Below the pieces are notes generated by a model. That model was given only the letters and a program-made list of their open reading frames with translations, did not search any database and was not told the origin of the DNA. A DNA stretch of 64,000 bases from Rhodospirillales bacterium (GTDB lineage Bacteria; Pseudomonadota; Alphaproteobacteria; Rhodospirillales; Shumkoniaceae), in assembly GCA_014859895.1 (NCBI GenBank), contig JACZKS010000114.1, forward strand, positions 23,028 to 87,027. The letters run 5' to 3'. Made by a program: the position numbers and the translations under genes. The first letter of the stretch is position 1; each line of letters opens with the position of its first letter. Of the stretch, positions 43,825-53,641 are shown piece after piece.

Positions 43825-44928
43825 TTAGAGGCTGGCGCAGCGGCGCTCCAGGGCCTCCATCAATGAATCATAGGGATCGATGAACTTTTGGATGCCCTCG
43901 TCTTCGAGTTGCCGGGTCGCCTTGGCAAAATCGATACCGAGCTTGGCGATCGCCGCCATCGTCGCTACCGCGTCATCCATGCCGTCCTCCACCGTGTTGG
44001 CGGCGGTGCCGTGGTCGGCGAAAGCCGTAATCGTTTCCTCGGGCAATGTGTTCACCGTGTGCGGCCCGATCAGCGCGTCAACATACATGACGTCGGAATA
44101 ATCCGGATTCTTGGTGCTGGTGCTGGCCCACAGCATCCGCTGAACGTGGCCGCCCTTGGCCGCCAGCGCCTGCCAGCGGGCCGAGCCGATGCTCCGCTTG
44201 AATTGACGGTAGGCCAGCTTGGCGTTGGCGATGCCTGCCTTGCCGAGAAGGTCGCGCGCTTGCGGGTGCTCGGCCATGCGTTCCTTGAGCAGCCCGTCGA
44301 TCAGCACGTCGATGCGGCTGAGGAAGAAGCTGGCGACCGACGCCACGGCGCCGATCGGCTGGCCTGCCGCAACCCGGCGTTCCAAGGCCCGCATGTGGGC
44401 CTCGGCGACGGCCTGATAGCTGTCGATGGAAAACAACAAGGTGACGTTGACGTTGATGCCTTCAAACAGCAGTTGCTCGATCGCCGGAACGCCTTCCTTG
44501 GTGCCGGGGATCTTGATCAGAAGGTTCGGCCGATCAACCGCCTGCCACAGGCGGCGGCCCTCGGCGATCGAGGTTTCGGTATCGCGCGCCAAGCGCGGCG
44601 ACACCTCCAGGCTGACGAAGCCGTCGCTGCCGCCGCTCTGGTCGAACACCGGGCGCAGGATGTCGCAGGCGTTGCGGATGTCGGAGGTGGCCAGCGCCTC
44701 GTAGACCGCCTCGACGTTACCACCGGCTGCCCTCGCCTCGCGGATCTGGGCAGTGTAGTCCTCGCTCTTGGAGATCGCCTTGCTGAAGATGGATGGATTG
44801 GATGTGATGCCGCGTAATCCCTCCTTCTCGACCCGGGCCTTCAGCTCGCCGTTCTCGATCATCCGGCGGGTCAGGTTGTCCAGCCAATAGCTCTGACCCA
44901 AATCGGCGAGCTTGAGCAACGGATTCAT
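43825..44928 (-). CDS. tal: transaldolase
   Basis: 367 aa, AAGGAGG before the ATG. Landmarks are GITSNPSIFSKAI, SLEVSPRLARDTETSI, the Schiff-base lysine in LLIKIPGTKEGVPAIEQL, NVNVTLLFSIDSY, FFLSRIDVLID and the phosphate region RMLWASTSTKNPDYSD. This is the long single-domain type (about 360-370 aa) found in bacteria that often pair it with zwf. It transfers a dihydroxyacetone unit in the non-oxidative pentose phosphate pathway. It follows pgl by 16 bases. Confidence 0.95.
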   Translation of the reverse strand: MNPLLKLADLGQSYWLDNLTRRMIENGELKARVEKEGLRGITSNPSIFSKAISKSEDYTAQIREARAAGGNVEAVYEALATSDIRNACDILRPVFDQSGGSDGFVSLEVSPRLARDTETSIAEGRRLWQAVDRPNLLIKIPGTKEGVPAIEQLLFEGINVNVTLLFSIDSYQAVAEAHMRALERRVAAGQPIGAVASVASFFLSRIDVLIDGLLKERMAEHPQARDLLGKAGIANAKLAYRQFKRSIGSARWQALAAKGGHVQRMLWASTSTKNPDYSDVMYVDALIGPHTVNTLPEETITAFADHGTAANTVEDGMDDAVATMAAIAKLGIDFAKATRQLEDEGIQKFIDPYDSLMEALERRCASL

Positions 44929-44944
44929 GGGTATCCTCCTTGGT

Positions 44945-45718
44945 CTACAATTTCGGTTCTTCGGTCGTGGCCCCGGCCGGCAGACTGCCGGCTGCCGCCC
45001 GATCCAGAAACCAGGTCAACCGCCCTTGCGAGCGCACCAGGGCCGCCGGATAGAGTCTTGCAGGGTCTTCCTCCCGGCCGGCCAGGATCGCCGCTACGAT
45101 ATCCGCCTTTGACGCGCCGTGCACCAGGAAGACCACCTCGTGGGCGGCATTGATCGCCCTGAGGCTGAGGCTGATGCGCGGATGGGGCGGCAACGGGCTT
45201 CGCGTCGCCACCACCGAGCGGGATGTCACCAACTGCGGCGAGTGGGGAAACAACGAGGCGACATGGCCGTCCCCGCCCATACCCAGCAGCACCAGATCGA
45301 ACCACGGCAGTGGCCCGCGGAACACTTCCGCCAGTTCGCGGGCATAAGCCTGGGCCGCCAGCCCGGCCGGCAGTTCGCCCTTGATCCGATGGATGTCCGG
45401 CATCCGGGGCAGGTCGGCGAGCAGCGTTTCCATGACCAGCCGGTAATTGCTGGCGGGATCGTCGGGGGCAACGCACCGTTCGTCGCACCAGAACACATGA
45501 ACGCGCGACCAATCGATGAGGTGGCGGTAGGGCGGCGCCGCCAGGCGCGCATAGAGCGGCCCCGGCGTCGTGCCGCCGGAAAGCGCAACGCTGACCGTCG
45601 GCTGCACCGACAGCCGTCGGCACAGGGTGTCGGCGATGTCGCGAGCCGCCGCCTCGACCGATTCCGCCGGAGCATCGGCGACGACAACGCGATCCGCGGC
45701 TAGCTGATGCGTTTGCAT
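44945..45718 (-). CDS. pgl: 6-phosphogluconolactonase
   Basis: 257 aa from the ATG at 45718, which lies inside the end of zwf (19-base overlap). The family motifs are ALSGGTTPGPLYARL, VFWCDERCVAPDDPASN, LLGMGGDGHVASLFP and the later AINAAHEVVFLVHG. It hydrolyses 6-phosphogluconolactone to 6-phosphogluconate, the step after glucose-6-phosphate dehydrogenase. The overlap suggests coupled translation. Confidence 0.95.
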   Translation of the reverse strand: MQTHQLAADRVVVADAPAESVEAAARDIADTLCRRLSVQPTVSVALSGGTTPGPLYARLAAPPYRHLIDWSRVHVFWCDERCVAPDDPASNYRLVMETLLADLPRMPDIHRIKGELPAGLAAQAYARELAEVFRGPLPWFDLVLLGMGGDGHVASLFPHSPQLVTSRSVVATRSPLPPHPRISLSLRAINAAHEVVFLVHGASKADIVAAILAGREEDPARLYPAALVRSQGRLTWFLDRAAAGSLPAGATTEEPKL

Positions 45719-47172
45719 CGCACAGGGTCCTCCTCGCCCGGCTGGTAGAGCCGGTCCATCTCGTCGGGCCCCCAGCTTCCCGCCGGATAGGGGTAGACGG
45801 GCAATTCGCGTTCCAGAACCGGCGTGAACAGCCGCCAGGCGGTCTCGGTCTCGATGGCGTGGACGAACAGCGTCTGGTCGCCGCTCAGGACATCGAGGAG
45901 AAGCGTCTCGTAAGCCGTGGGCAGCTTGCCGAAAGCATCGGCGTAGCTGAACGACAGCGGCACCACGTGGAGTCCGTCGGTGTCGCCCGGCTCCTTCACC
46001 TGGATGCCCAGTTCGAACCCCTCGTCGGGCTGCAGGCGCAGGACCAGCGCATTGGGGTGCGCCAACTCGCGGCCCATCGTCCGGAAGAAGGTCACCGGCG
46101 CCGAGCGGAAGGTCACCACGATCTGGGTCACTCGGCGCTGAAGCCGCTTGCCGGTGCGTACGATGAACGGTACGCCCTGCCATCGCCAATTGTTGATCCG
46201 CAGGCGCACGGCAGCGAAGGTATCGGTCCGGGAATCAGGAGCGACGCCATCTTCCTCCAGATAACCGGGCACGGCTTGGCCGCGCGCGGTGCCGGCGGTG
46301 TATTGGCCAAGGATCACATCCTCCTCGCGGATGCGCTGGATGGCGTGCAGCAGCTTGATCTTCTCGGCCCGAATGGCTTCCGGCGCCGCCGTCGAGGGCG
46401 GTTCCATGGCGATCAAGCTGACCAGCTGCGTCGCGTGGTTCTGCATGATGTCGCGGACCGCGCCGTTGTTCTCGTAAAAGCCGGCCCGCCCCTCGACGCC
46501 CAAATCCTCTGCCACCAGCACGTCGACGCTGGCGATGCGGTCGCGGTGCCACAGGGATTCGAAGATGAAATTGGAGAACCGGAAAACAAACAGGTTCTGG
46601 ACGGTCTCTTTGCCCAGATAGTGATCGATACGATAGACCTGAGATTCGTCAAAATAGGTGTGAACCAGGGCGTTCAGTTCTAGCGCCGATTGCAGATCGC
46701 GACCGAACGGCTTCTCGATGACTAGGCGGGTCCAGCCCGGCCCCTTGTTGAGCTTGCTCTCGCCCAGCCCCATGATGGTCGGAGCGAAAACCTGCGGTGG
46801 AGTCGAGAGGTAGAACAGGCGGTTGCCCGTAAGTTCGTGCCGGCGCTCGACTTCCTCGATTTTCTTGCGCAGAGCCCCGAAGTTCTCCGGCCGTCCCTTG
46901 CCGACGGAGTGAGCGTGCAGGCATTCCCAGCACCATTGCCCCATGTCGTCGCCATTGGTGACGCCGGCATCCTTTAAGGCCTTTTCGACGATCTGGCGGA
47001 ACTGTTCGTCGTTGAAATCGGGTCGGGTGGAGACACCCAGGATGGCATGACGCTGGCCCAGCCGGTTTCCCCTGGCCAGCGTGGCGATGGCGGGAATCAG
47101 GTTGCGCTTGGAGAGATCCCCGGTCGCTCCGAAAATGACAAACAGATGGGGTTCGACTCGCAACTCACCCAT
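45700..47172 (-). CDS. zwf: glucose-6-phosphate dehydrogenase
   Basis: 490 aa from the ATG at 47172 (GGAG ten bases upstream). The cofactor motif FGATGDLSKRNLIPA is at the N-terminus, the substrate site VIEKPFGRDL and the active-site RIDHYLGKETVQN follow, and the C-terminal domain is complete. It oxidises glucose 6-phosphate with NADP and feeds the Entner-Doudoroff or pentose phosphate route. No edd, eda or gnd is present in the window. It is the first gene of the zwf-pgl-tal-pyk-like run. Confidence 0.96.
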   Translation of the reverse strand: MGELRVEPHLFVIFGATGDLSKRNLIPAIATLARGNRLGQRHAILGVSTRPDFNDEQFRQIVEKALKDAGVTNGDDMGQWCWECLHAHSVGKGRPENFGALRKKIEEVERRHELTGNRLFYLSTPPQVFAPTIMGLGESKLNKGPGWTRLVIEKPFGRDLQSALELNALVHTYFDESQVYRIDHYLGKETVQNLFVFRFSNFIFESLWHRDRIASVDVLVAEDLGVEGRAGFYENNGAVRDIMQNHATQLVSLIAMEPPSTAAPEAIRAEKIKLLHAIQRIREEDVILGQYTAGTARGQAVPGYLEEDGVAPDSRTDTFAAVRLRINNWRWQGVPFIVRTGKRLQRRVTQIVVTFRSAPVTFFRTMGRELAHPNALVLRLQPDEGFELGIQVKEPGDTDGLHVVPLSFSYADAFGKLPTAYETLLLDVLSGDQTLFVHAIETETAWRLFTPVLERELPVYPYPAGSWGPDEMDRLYQPGEEDPVRCKRIS

Positions 47173-47401
47173 AATGGGGGATCTCCTTCCCGACGACGGA
47201 ACCGCCGGGCTTGGCGGTTTGACTTCAACCAAGGATTAAGGCCGGAATCCGGGGAAATTCAAGCGCCGACACCCGATTTGTTCGGCTGTTGCCAAATTTC
47301 CGGGGGACAAAGATTCGTCGTTGCTCTTAACTGGAGCCTGCGGTGGCCGCCAAGGAATCGCGCCGGCCGCTCCTGATCGATCCGTCGCCACGGAGACTCC
47401 G

Positions 47402-48379
47402 ATGTCCCAAACCGCCAACCGGCCCCGCGTTCTCGTCACCGCCAATTTTTTCGGCGATTCCGACCCCCGCACCTTGCAAATCCTCAAGGACACGGGCGCG
47501 GAAGTCATCATTAGGAACGACCACAACATCACCGAAGACGAGGTCGCCGGCTTGATCGAGGGCATCGATGCCCTGGTCGCCGGGGTCGAGCCGATCACGC
47601 CCCGAGTCATGGACGCCGCCCCCGGGCTCAAGCTGATCGCCCGGGTCGGTGTCGGTTACGACAGCGTCGACGTCGCCGCGGCCCGCGCGCGCGGCATCCG
47701 GGTAACCCATTCGCCAGACGGCCCCTGGCCGGCTGTCGCCGAACTGACAATCGCCCTGATGATCGACCTGTTGCGCTGGGTTGGCCCGGTTGACCGCGAG
47801 GTTCGTCGCGGCAACTGGCGCCGCATGATCGGCCGCCGGCTGGCGACCTCGACCATCGGCATCGTCGGCGTCGGGCGCATCGGCAAGGCGGTCATCCGCC
47901 ACGCCGTGAACGGCTTTCCCGGGGTGCGAGTGCTGGCCAACGACTTGGTTCCCGATCTCGCCTTCGGCAAGCAGTTCAGCGTCGAATGGACGGGGAAGGA
48001 GCATCTCTATCGCGAGGCCGACGTCATCAGCCTGCACGTCCCCCGGACACGCCTGACCCGCAATCTGATCTCCGTCAACGAACTCGCGCAGATGAAGCCG
48101 ACCACGAGCCTGATCAACACGGCGCGCGGCGGCATCGTCGACGAAGCGGCGCTGGCCGCCGCGCTTAAGGCCGGCCGCTTGGCCGGCGCGGCCATCGACG
48201 TCTTCGCCAGCGAACCCTATGGCGGTCCCCTGACGGACTTCGAAAACTGCATCCTGACCCCGCACATTGCCGGCAACACCACGGATTGCCGGGTCCGCAT
48301 GGAAGCCGATGCCGCCACCGAGGTGAAGCGCCTGCTGGCCGGCGAACCGCCGGCTTATCCGGTACCGGACGAGGAATAG
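47402..48379 (+). CDS. D-isomer-specific 2-hydroxyacid dehydrogenase (phosphoglycerate dehydrogenase-like)
   Basis: 325 aa; the ATG at 47402 has GGAG six bases upstream. The motifs are LIARVGVGYDSVDVAAARARG with the catalytic Arg, IGIVGVGRIGKAVIRHA for NAD, INTARGGIVDEAALAAAL and the catalytic His in LTPHIAGNT. There is no ACT domain, so it is not a classical full-length SerA. It is a single-gene unit divergent from zwf and convergent with the RND pump. The substrate is unknown; glycerate, 3-phosphoglycerate or a related acid are options. Confidence 0.92.
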   Translation: MSQTANRPRVLVTANFFGDSDPRTLQILKDTGAEVIIRNDHNITEDEVAGLIEGIDALVAGVEPITPRVMDAAPGLKLIARVGVGYDSVDVAAARARGIRVTHSPDGPWPAVAELTIALMIDLLRWVGPVDREVRRGNWRRMIGRRLATSTIGIVGVGRIGKAVIRHAVNGFPGVRVLANDLVPDLAFGKQFSVEWTGKEHLYREADVISLHVPRTRLTRNLISVNELAQMKPTTSLINTARGGIVDEAALAAALKAGRLAGAAIDVFASEPYGGPLTDFENCILTPHIAGNTTDCRVRMEADAATEVKRLLAGEPPAYPVPDEE

Positions 48380-48380
48380 G

Positions 48381-48400
48381 AAGGCGCCCATCGGCGCCTT
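48381..48400. terminator. bidirectional hairpin between convergent genes
   Basis: AAGGCGCC (48381-48388), loop CATC, GGCGCCTT (48393-48400), with TTATT following on the plus strand. It lies between the hydroxyacid dehydrogenase and the RND gene and overlaps the last two bases of the latter's stop. T runs are short, so strength is moderate. Confidence 0.6.
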
Positions 48401-51400
48401 ATTCCGCCGCTTGCTGGTGCGCCTTCATCTGACTTTCGAGCTCGCGCGCCACGGCGTTGCTTGGTTTGGCAAAGCGGGCAAGGAGGTCGTAAAGGACCGG
48501 CGTGACGAAGAGCGTCAGCACCGAGGCGAGGCCGAGACCGCCGATGATGACGACACCGATTGCCGTCCGGCTTTCCGCCCCGGCCCCCGAGGCGAGGACT
48601 AGCGGCACCGCCCCAAGCACGGTGGACAGCACCGTCATCACGATCGGACGGAAGCGCAGGGCGGAGCCTTCGACAATCGCGTCCCGCACCGAGCGGCCCT
48701 CGGCACGGAGCTGGTTGGCAAACTCGACGATCAGAATGCCGTTCTTCGCCATCAGGCCGATCAGCAGCACCACCCCAATCTGGGTATAGACGTTGAGCGA
48801 CAGCCCGGTGATGGCCAGCGACGCCAGCGCCCCTGAAATCGCCAGCGGTACCGACAGCATGATGATGAGCGGGTGGACGAAGCTTTCGAACTGGGCGGCG
48901 AGGACCAGGAACACGATCAGCAGCGCCAGCCCGAACGTCAGCATGACGCCGCCCGATGTCCGCTGGAATTCAAGGCTTTGGCCGGCGAAGCTTAGCCTGG
49001 CCTCGGCCGGCAGCACGTCGGCGGCTACATCCTGCATGTAGGCGATGGCCGAGCCCAGGTCGTAGCCCTCGGCCAGAGCCGCCGACACGGTAACCGACGG
49101 CAGCCGGTTGTAACGCCGCAACTCTGGTGCCGATGCCAGCTCTTCGAGTTTCACCAGCGCGTTGAGCGGAACCAGATCCCCGGTGGCGCCGGAGCGCACG
49201 AAAACGTTGGACAGATCCGAAGGGGATCGACGATCGGCAAGCTGTGCCTGAAGGACGACAGGATAGACCCGCCCGCGGTCGATGTAGTCGGTCACGTCGC
49301 GGGATGCAAACAGCGTCTGAAGTGTCCGGCCGATCTCCTCGATGCCGATATCAAGGTCGTCGGCCTTGCGCCGGTCGATCACCACGTTGATCTGCGGCCG
49401 CGTCGCCTCGAAATCGGACTCGACGTTGAGAAGGTCGGGGTTGGTTTCCGCCCGGGCAACAATTTCGTCGGCCCATTGCTGGACGCTCGCGTAATCGGGA
49501 CCGCCGACGACCACCCGCAGCGGACTGGTACTGCCACGCTGTCCCAACCCGGCTGGGCTGACCGGAAAAGCGCGAACGCCAGCGATCCGATTCATCTTGG
49601 GAATGATGTCACGGATGATCTCCTGCTGGCTGCGCTGGCGATCAGCCCAATCGACGAGGCCGACGACGACGAACCCCCGCTCTGGTCGGCCCCAGTGTCC
49701 GGCCACCGAGAAGACGCGGTAGGCCTCGGCGCTTTCCAGAAGGGGCATGACCGTTCCCTCGACGTCGCGCGCGTGGTCGTCCGTATAGGCGACCGTCGCT
49801 CCCTGCGGCGAGGTGATGGGAATGAAAAAGACGCCGCGGTCCTCCTGCGGCGTCAACTCCTTCGGCAACTCGAAATAAAGCCAGCCGGAGGCCGCCGACA
49901 ACATGGCGGCGACGAAAAGCACGACGGCCGGTATGCGGAGCGTCCGTTCGAGAAGCCACCGATAGCCCCCGGCCATGCCGGCAAAGGCCCGTTCGAGACC
50001 CCGCCCCACCGGCCCGGCCTTCTCCTTTGTCTTCAGCAGCTTCGAAGACAGCATGGCGCACAGCGACAGCGCGACGAAGGTCGAAATGGCGACAGCCGAC
50101 GCCATGACCACGCCGAACTCGGCGAAGAGACGGCCGACGCTGCCCTCAAGAGCCGAAATGGGCACGAAGACGGCAATCAGCGTGAGCGAGGTGGCGATCA
50201 CTGCGAAGGTCACCTGCCGGGTGCCGAGAAAAGCCGCGGCCAGCGGCTTTTCCCCGTGTTCGACCCGGCGCTGAATGTTTTCCAGCACCACGATGGCATC
50301 GTCGACCACCAGACCGATGGCCAACAGCAGGGCCAGCAGCGTCAGCACGTTCAGCGAGAAACCGAACAGCGCCATGAATCCGAAGGTGCCGATGACGGCA
50401 ACGGGAATGGTGATTGCCGGCACGATGGTGGCCCGCACCGAATGAAGCAGCAGCAGGATCACCAGGATAACGAGGACCACCGACAGGCCCAACGCAACAA
50501 CGACTTCGCGGATCGACTGTTTGATGAAGGTCGCGTCGTCCGAGGCGATGGCAACCTCCATCCCCTCGGGCAACGTCGGGCGAAGGATATCGAGTTGCGC
50601 CCTCACCTGCTGGCTGACGGCGATGGTGTTGGCCTGGGCCTGCCGCAGGATGCCTAACCCGATGGCCGCGCGGCCGTTCATGCGCACACGCGACTTGTCG
50701 TCCTCGACACCCAGTTCGACGGTTGCGAGATCGCCCAGTCGCACAGTGTAGCCGCGAAGCTGGGTTATGGGAACTTGGCGGAAGTCGGCAACCGTCCTGA
50801 GTCGAGTATCGGTTCTGACGGTGAACTGCCGGGTCACGGACTCCACCTCACCGGCCGGCAGTTCGATGTTGTTGCGCCGAAGTGCCTGTTCGACGTCACC
50901 GACCGTAAGGCCGCGCGATGCCAGCGCCTGACGGTCCAGCCAGATGCGAATGGCATACCGCCGCTCGCCGAAGGTATCGATCTGGGCGACGCCATCCAGC
51001 ACCGAAAGGCGGTCGATAATGAAGCGCCGCGTGTAATCGGTGATCTCGGCCGGCGACATGCGGTCGCTGGTGATCGAAACGCGGATGATCGGTTGGGCGT
51101 CGCTGTCGGTTTTGACCACCTGCGGCGTTTTCGCTTCGTCGGGAAGATCGCCCAGGACCCGCCCCACAGCATCGCGCACGTCGTTGGCCGCCTCGTCGAT
51201 GTTCCGCGAGGTAGAGAACTCGATGACGATGCGGCCTCGGCCGAGGCGGCTGCTCGACGTGATCGAGTCGATGCCGTCGATGCCGCTGATGGCGGCTTCC
51301 AGAACCTCGACGATTTCGGTGTCCACGATCTCGGGCGCGGCGCCGGGGTACTCGGTCGTCACCGTGATGATCGCCGTGTCCACGTCGGGAAGTTCGCGAA

Positions 51401-51500
51401 CCGACAGCCTGTTCAAGGCGGCGATGCCGATCACCATGATCAGAAGACTCAGCACCGTCGCAAAGACGGGCCGCTTGATCGAGATGTCGGAAATGGTCAC
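48399..51500 (-). CDS. RND-family efflux transporter permease
   Basis: 1033 aa, the full length of an AcrB/MexB-type pump. The N-terminal cytoplasmic helix ISDISIKRPVFATVLSLL, the two large periplasmic domains and twelve membrane segments are all present. The proton-relay Asp pair is in IGLVVDDAIVVLENIQRR. Second-half signatures include GALASLAITGLSLNVYTQIG and LIGLMAKNGILIVEFANQLR. The ATG overlaps the stop of the adaptor gene by four bases. It exports drugs, solvents or lipophilic compounds; the substrate range is unknown and no regulator sits beside it. Confidence 0.95.
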   Translation of the reverse strand: MTISDISIKRPVFATVLSLLIMVIGIAALNRLSVRELPDVDTAIITVTTEYPGAAPEIVDTEIVEVLEAAISGIDGIDSITSSSRLGRGRIVIEFSTSRNIDEAANDVRDAVGRVLGDLPDEAKTPQVVKTDSDAQPIIRVSITSDRMSPAEITDYTRRFIIDRLSVLDGVAQIDTFGERRYAIRIWLDRQALASRGLTVGDVEQALRRNNIELPAGEVESVTRQFTVRTDTRLRTVADFRQVPITQLRGYTVRLGDLATVELGVEDDKSRVRMNGRAAIGLGILRQAQANTIAVSQQVRAQLDILRPTLPEGMEVAIASDDATFIKQSIREVVVALGLSVVLVILVILLLLHSVRATIVPAITIPVAVIGTFGFMALFGFSLNVLTLLALLLAIGLVVDDAIVVLENIQRRVEHGEKPLAAAFLGTRQVTFAVIATSLTLIAVFVPISALEGSVGRLFAEFGVVMASAVAISTFVALSLCAMLSSKLLKTKEKAGPVGRGLERAFAGMAGGYRWLLERTLRIPAVVLFVAAMLSAASGWLYFELPKELTPQEDRGVFFIPITSPQGATVAYTDDHARDVEGTVMPLLESAEAYRVFSVAGHWGRPERGFVVVGLVDWADRQRSQQEIIRDIIPKMNRIAGVRAFPVSPAGLGQRGSTSPLRVVVGGPDYASVQQWADEIVARAETNPDLLNVESDFEATRPQINVVIDRRKADDLDIGIEEIGRTLQTLFASRDVTDYIDRGRVYPVVLQAQLADRRSPSDLSNVFVRSGATGDLVPLNALVKLEELASAPELRRYNRLPSVTVSAALAEGYDLGSAIAYMQDVAADVLPAEARLSFAGQSLEFQRTSGGVMLTFGLALLIVFLVLAAQFESFVHPLIIMLSVPLAISGALASLAITGLSLNVYTQIGVVLLIGLMAKNGILIVEFANQLRAEGRSVRDAIVEGSALRFRPIVMTVLSTVLGAVPLVLASGAGAESRTAIGVVIIGGLGLASVLTLFVTPVLYDLLARFAKPSNAVARELESQMKAHQQAAE

Positions 51501-52612
51501 CCGGCGCCCCTCGTCACCGACGAGACTTCGTCGCCGGTGCCCGCCGGAGCATTGAGGATGCGGATGGGCGAGCCCGAGCGAAGCCGCTGGATGCCGGCGG
51601 TGACGATGGTATCGCCGGGGGCGAGCCCGGACACGACTTCCACCTCGCCGACGCGCCGCCTGCCGAGTTCCACCTCGACTCGCTCGACGCGGTCGCCATG
51701 CACGCGGAATACATAATTGCTTCGCCCTTCAGGCAGGATGGCCTGCTCGGGCACCAGCACGACGTCCGGTCGCGAGGCCAGGACGATTTCCACGATCATG
51801 AACAGCCCCGCCGGGATCGTCCCCTGGGGATTGGGAAGCTCGGCGCGCACCCGGAAGGCACGGGAAACCTCGTCGATCCGCATATCAATCGCCGAGATCG
51901 TGCCGACGAACACCTGGCCAGGCAACGAGGTACTCTTTGCTCGGACCTGCTGGCCGGGGCGAATCTGGCCATAGAACAACTCGGGAGCCTGGAACTGCAG
52001 TTCCATCAACGAGCGGTCCTCGAGCCGCGTGATCTTGGTGTCTTCCTCTACCCGCGCACCGACATCGATCTCGCGCAAGCCGACGACACCCTGGAAAGGC
52101 GCCCGCACCACCCGCTCGTCAAGCCGGCGTTCGGCCGCCTGCAACCGGGCCCGCGCCGCCGCGTAGGCGGATTCCAGTTCATCCACCCGTGCCTGGGAGA
52201 CATTGCGATTGGCGACCAGCTGACGGGCCCGCTCGAACTGCGCGCGGGCGTCGCCCAGAAGGGCGTGCGCCTCCGCCAGGTTGGCGGATTCGATAACATC
52301 ATCGAGGCGGGCCAGGGGCTGCCCCGGTTTGACCTGCTGCCCGGCCTGGAACAGGATTTCGGTGATGCGTCCACTGACGTTGGCCACAAGATCGATGGAC
52401 TGGCGCGCCCGGGCCGTGCCGACGGCTTCGATGACGTCCTGGACCTCGCCGACGCGCACCGGCGCCACTTCCACCGACACCGTCGAAACGCGGGCCGCAT
52501 TACCGCCCGACGCCTGAGCCGGCGTCACGTCGGGCTGGGGAAAAAACCACCACGCCGCGCCGCCCGCCGCACACAGGACAAGAATAAGCAGAACCTGCCT
52601 GAATCCGGACAA
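51497..52612 (-). CDS. RND periplasmic adaptor (membrane fusion protein)
   Basis: 371 aa if translation starts at the TTG at 52612. That codon has GAGG eight bases upstream and directly gives an N-terminal anchor FRQVLLILVLCAAGGAAWWF. A longer frame to 52822 exists but its extra residues look non-coding. The rest has a lipoyl/HlyD shape: VAPVRVGEVQDVIEAVG, a hairpin helix pair rich in A/R/E (about 110-170), then VRAPFQGVVGLREIDVGARV and ILPEGRSNYVFRV. It couples the RND pump to an outer-membrane channel that is not in the window. Confidence 0.88.
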   Translation of the reverse strand: MSGFRQVLLILVLCAAGGAAWWFFPQPDVTPAQASGGNAARVSTVSVEVAPVRVGEVQDVIEAVGTARARQSIDLVANVSGRITEILFQAGQQVKPGQPLARLDDVIESANLAEAHALLGDARAQFERARQLVANRNVSQARVDELESAYAAARARLQAAERRLDERVVRAPFQGVVGLREIDVGARVEEDTKITRLEDRSLMELQFQAPELFYGQIRPGQQVRAKSTSLPGQVFVGTISAIDMRIDEVSRAFRVRAELPNPQGTIPAGLFMIVEIVLASRPDVVLVPEQAILPEGRSNYVFRVHGDRVERVEVELGRRRVGEVEVVSGLAPGDTIVTAGIQRLRSGSPIRILNAPAGTGDEVSSVTRGAG

Positions 52613-52830
52613 TCCGCAGTCCTCACCGTCGCGCGCATGGCCGCGCTTGGACTCAAGCTTTTGGAGGCCACCGCCGCTCTCAACAATATTTGCCTTCGCG
52701 GATGGGATACAAGACTTTCCCCCTATCGGCACGTCACGAAAACGTGACGCGATGGCGGGGTGGTGGCCCCAAATGCAGAGCGACGCCGCCCCCGAAGGGG
52801 CGACGCCACCTCTGCAGGACACCTGAATAG

Positions 52831-53370
52831 CTATTTATTAGGATCGGGAAGCCGCGGAAGCGCGGAGCTTTGGCTCTGCTGTTCCTTGGTCGCGAATTCC
52901 GGGGCTTTCTCAAGCTGGTCTTTGGACAACGGAAGCGTCACGGCCTCCGCGTCGATGGCGCCGCCGACATCCTGCCAAGCGACGGCTACTGATTTTCCGC
53001 CGATGCCCATGAGGCCGCCGGTCTTCACGACTAGGCCGGCAACCGTTCCGTCCTTGCTAAGGACGATGTCGTTCACCGTCCCCAGCTCTTCTCCCGAGGC
53101 ATCGACCACCTTCTTGCCGATCAACGCCTCGGCACGGATCTGCGAGGCCGTCTCGACCGGCAAAATCTCGCCGGTTGAGGCACCCACCGCCGCCGCGCCA
53201 GGTTGCTCCTTGTCCATCGCCGTGGGAGCATCCGGCGTTTTCTGATCCGACGCCGACGGCGGCGCCGTGAACTGATCACCGCCCGTCGCCGGCGCGCTGG
53301 GCGCTTGCGCCAGGGCTGGCCCGGCGATTAGCAGCATGGCGGCTGTAGATAGGAGTGTTCGTTTCAACAT
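52831..53370 (-). CDS. exported PRC-barrel domain protein
   Basis: 179 aa. A Sec signal peptide (KRTLLSTAAMLLIAGPALAQA) is followed by a Pro/Ala-rich linker. A PRC-barrel lies at about residues 75-150: ALIGKKVVDASGEELGTVNDI and TVAGLVVKTGGLMGIGGKSV. The tail is charged and disordered. Proteins of this kind are common among alphaproteobacterial envelope-stress genes. A UUCG-capped GC hairpin (52787-52802) lies 28 bases beyond its stop without a T-run. Upstream, GGAAT-N18-GTC on the minus strand is only a weak relative of the EcfG promoter. Confidence 0.85.
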   Translation of the reverse strand: MLKRTLLSTAAMLLIAGPALAQAPSAPATGGDQFTAPPSASDQKTPDAPTAMDKEQPGAAAVGASTGEILPVETASQIRAEALIGKKVVDASGEELGTVNDIVLSKDGTVAGLVVKTGGLMGIGGKSVAVAWQDVGGAIDAEAVTLPLSKDQLEKAPEFATKEQQSQSSALPRLPDPNK

Positions 53371-53451
53371 GATTCCCTCCTATGACAAAGCGTGACCGCT
53401 AGGGTCTGAAAAGTTGACCTGCGTAGGCAGGCCTCTATTCCGGCGGGCAGG

Positions 53452-53483
53452 AAAAAGCCCCGGAACCTCAGAGGTTCCGGGGC
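53452..53483 (-). terminator. intrinsic terminator downstream of the sigma-factor gene
   Basis: GCCCCGGAACCTC (53457-53469) pairs with GAGGTTCCGGGGC (53471-53483), a 13-base perfect inverted repeat. On the minus strand it is followed by five T. It lies about 160 bases beyond the stop of the sigma gene. Confidence 0.85.
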
Positions 53484-53641
53484 AAGTTGTGGTCAGGGAG
53501 GCACGGTGCGGAAAGCGAATGAAGAAACGCACCGAACAGCCTGAGTGGAGGAACACTGACTAGACCACCCTATCGCGAGGCCTATTCCCGGCAGCGGGTG
53601 GAAATTTCGACCAGGGATAGCGGACTGCGTGCAATTTCGCG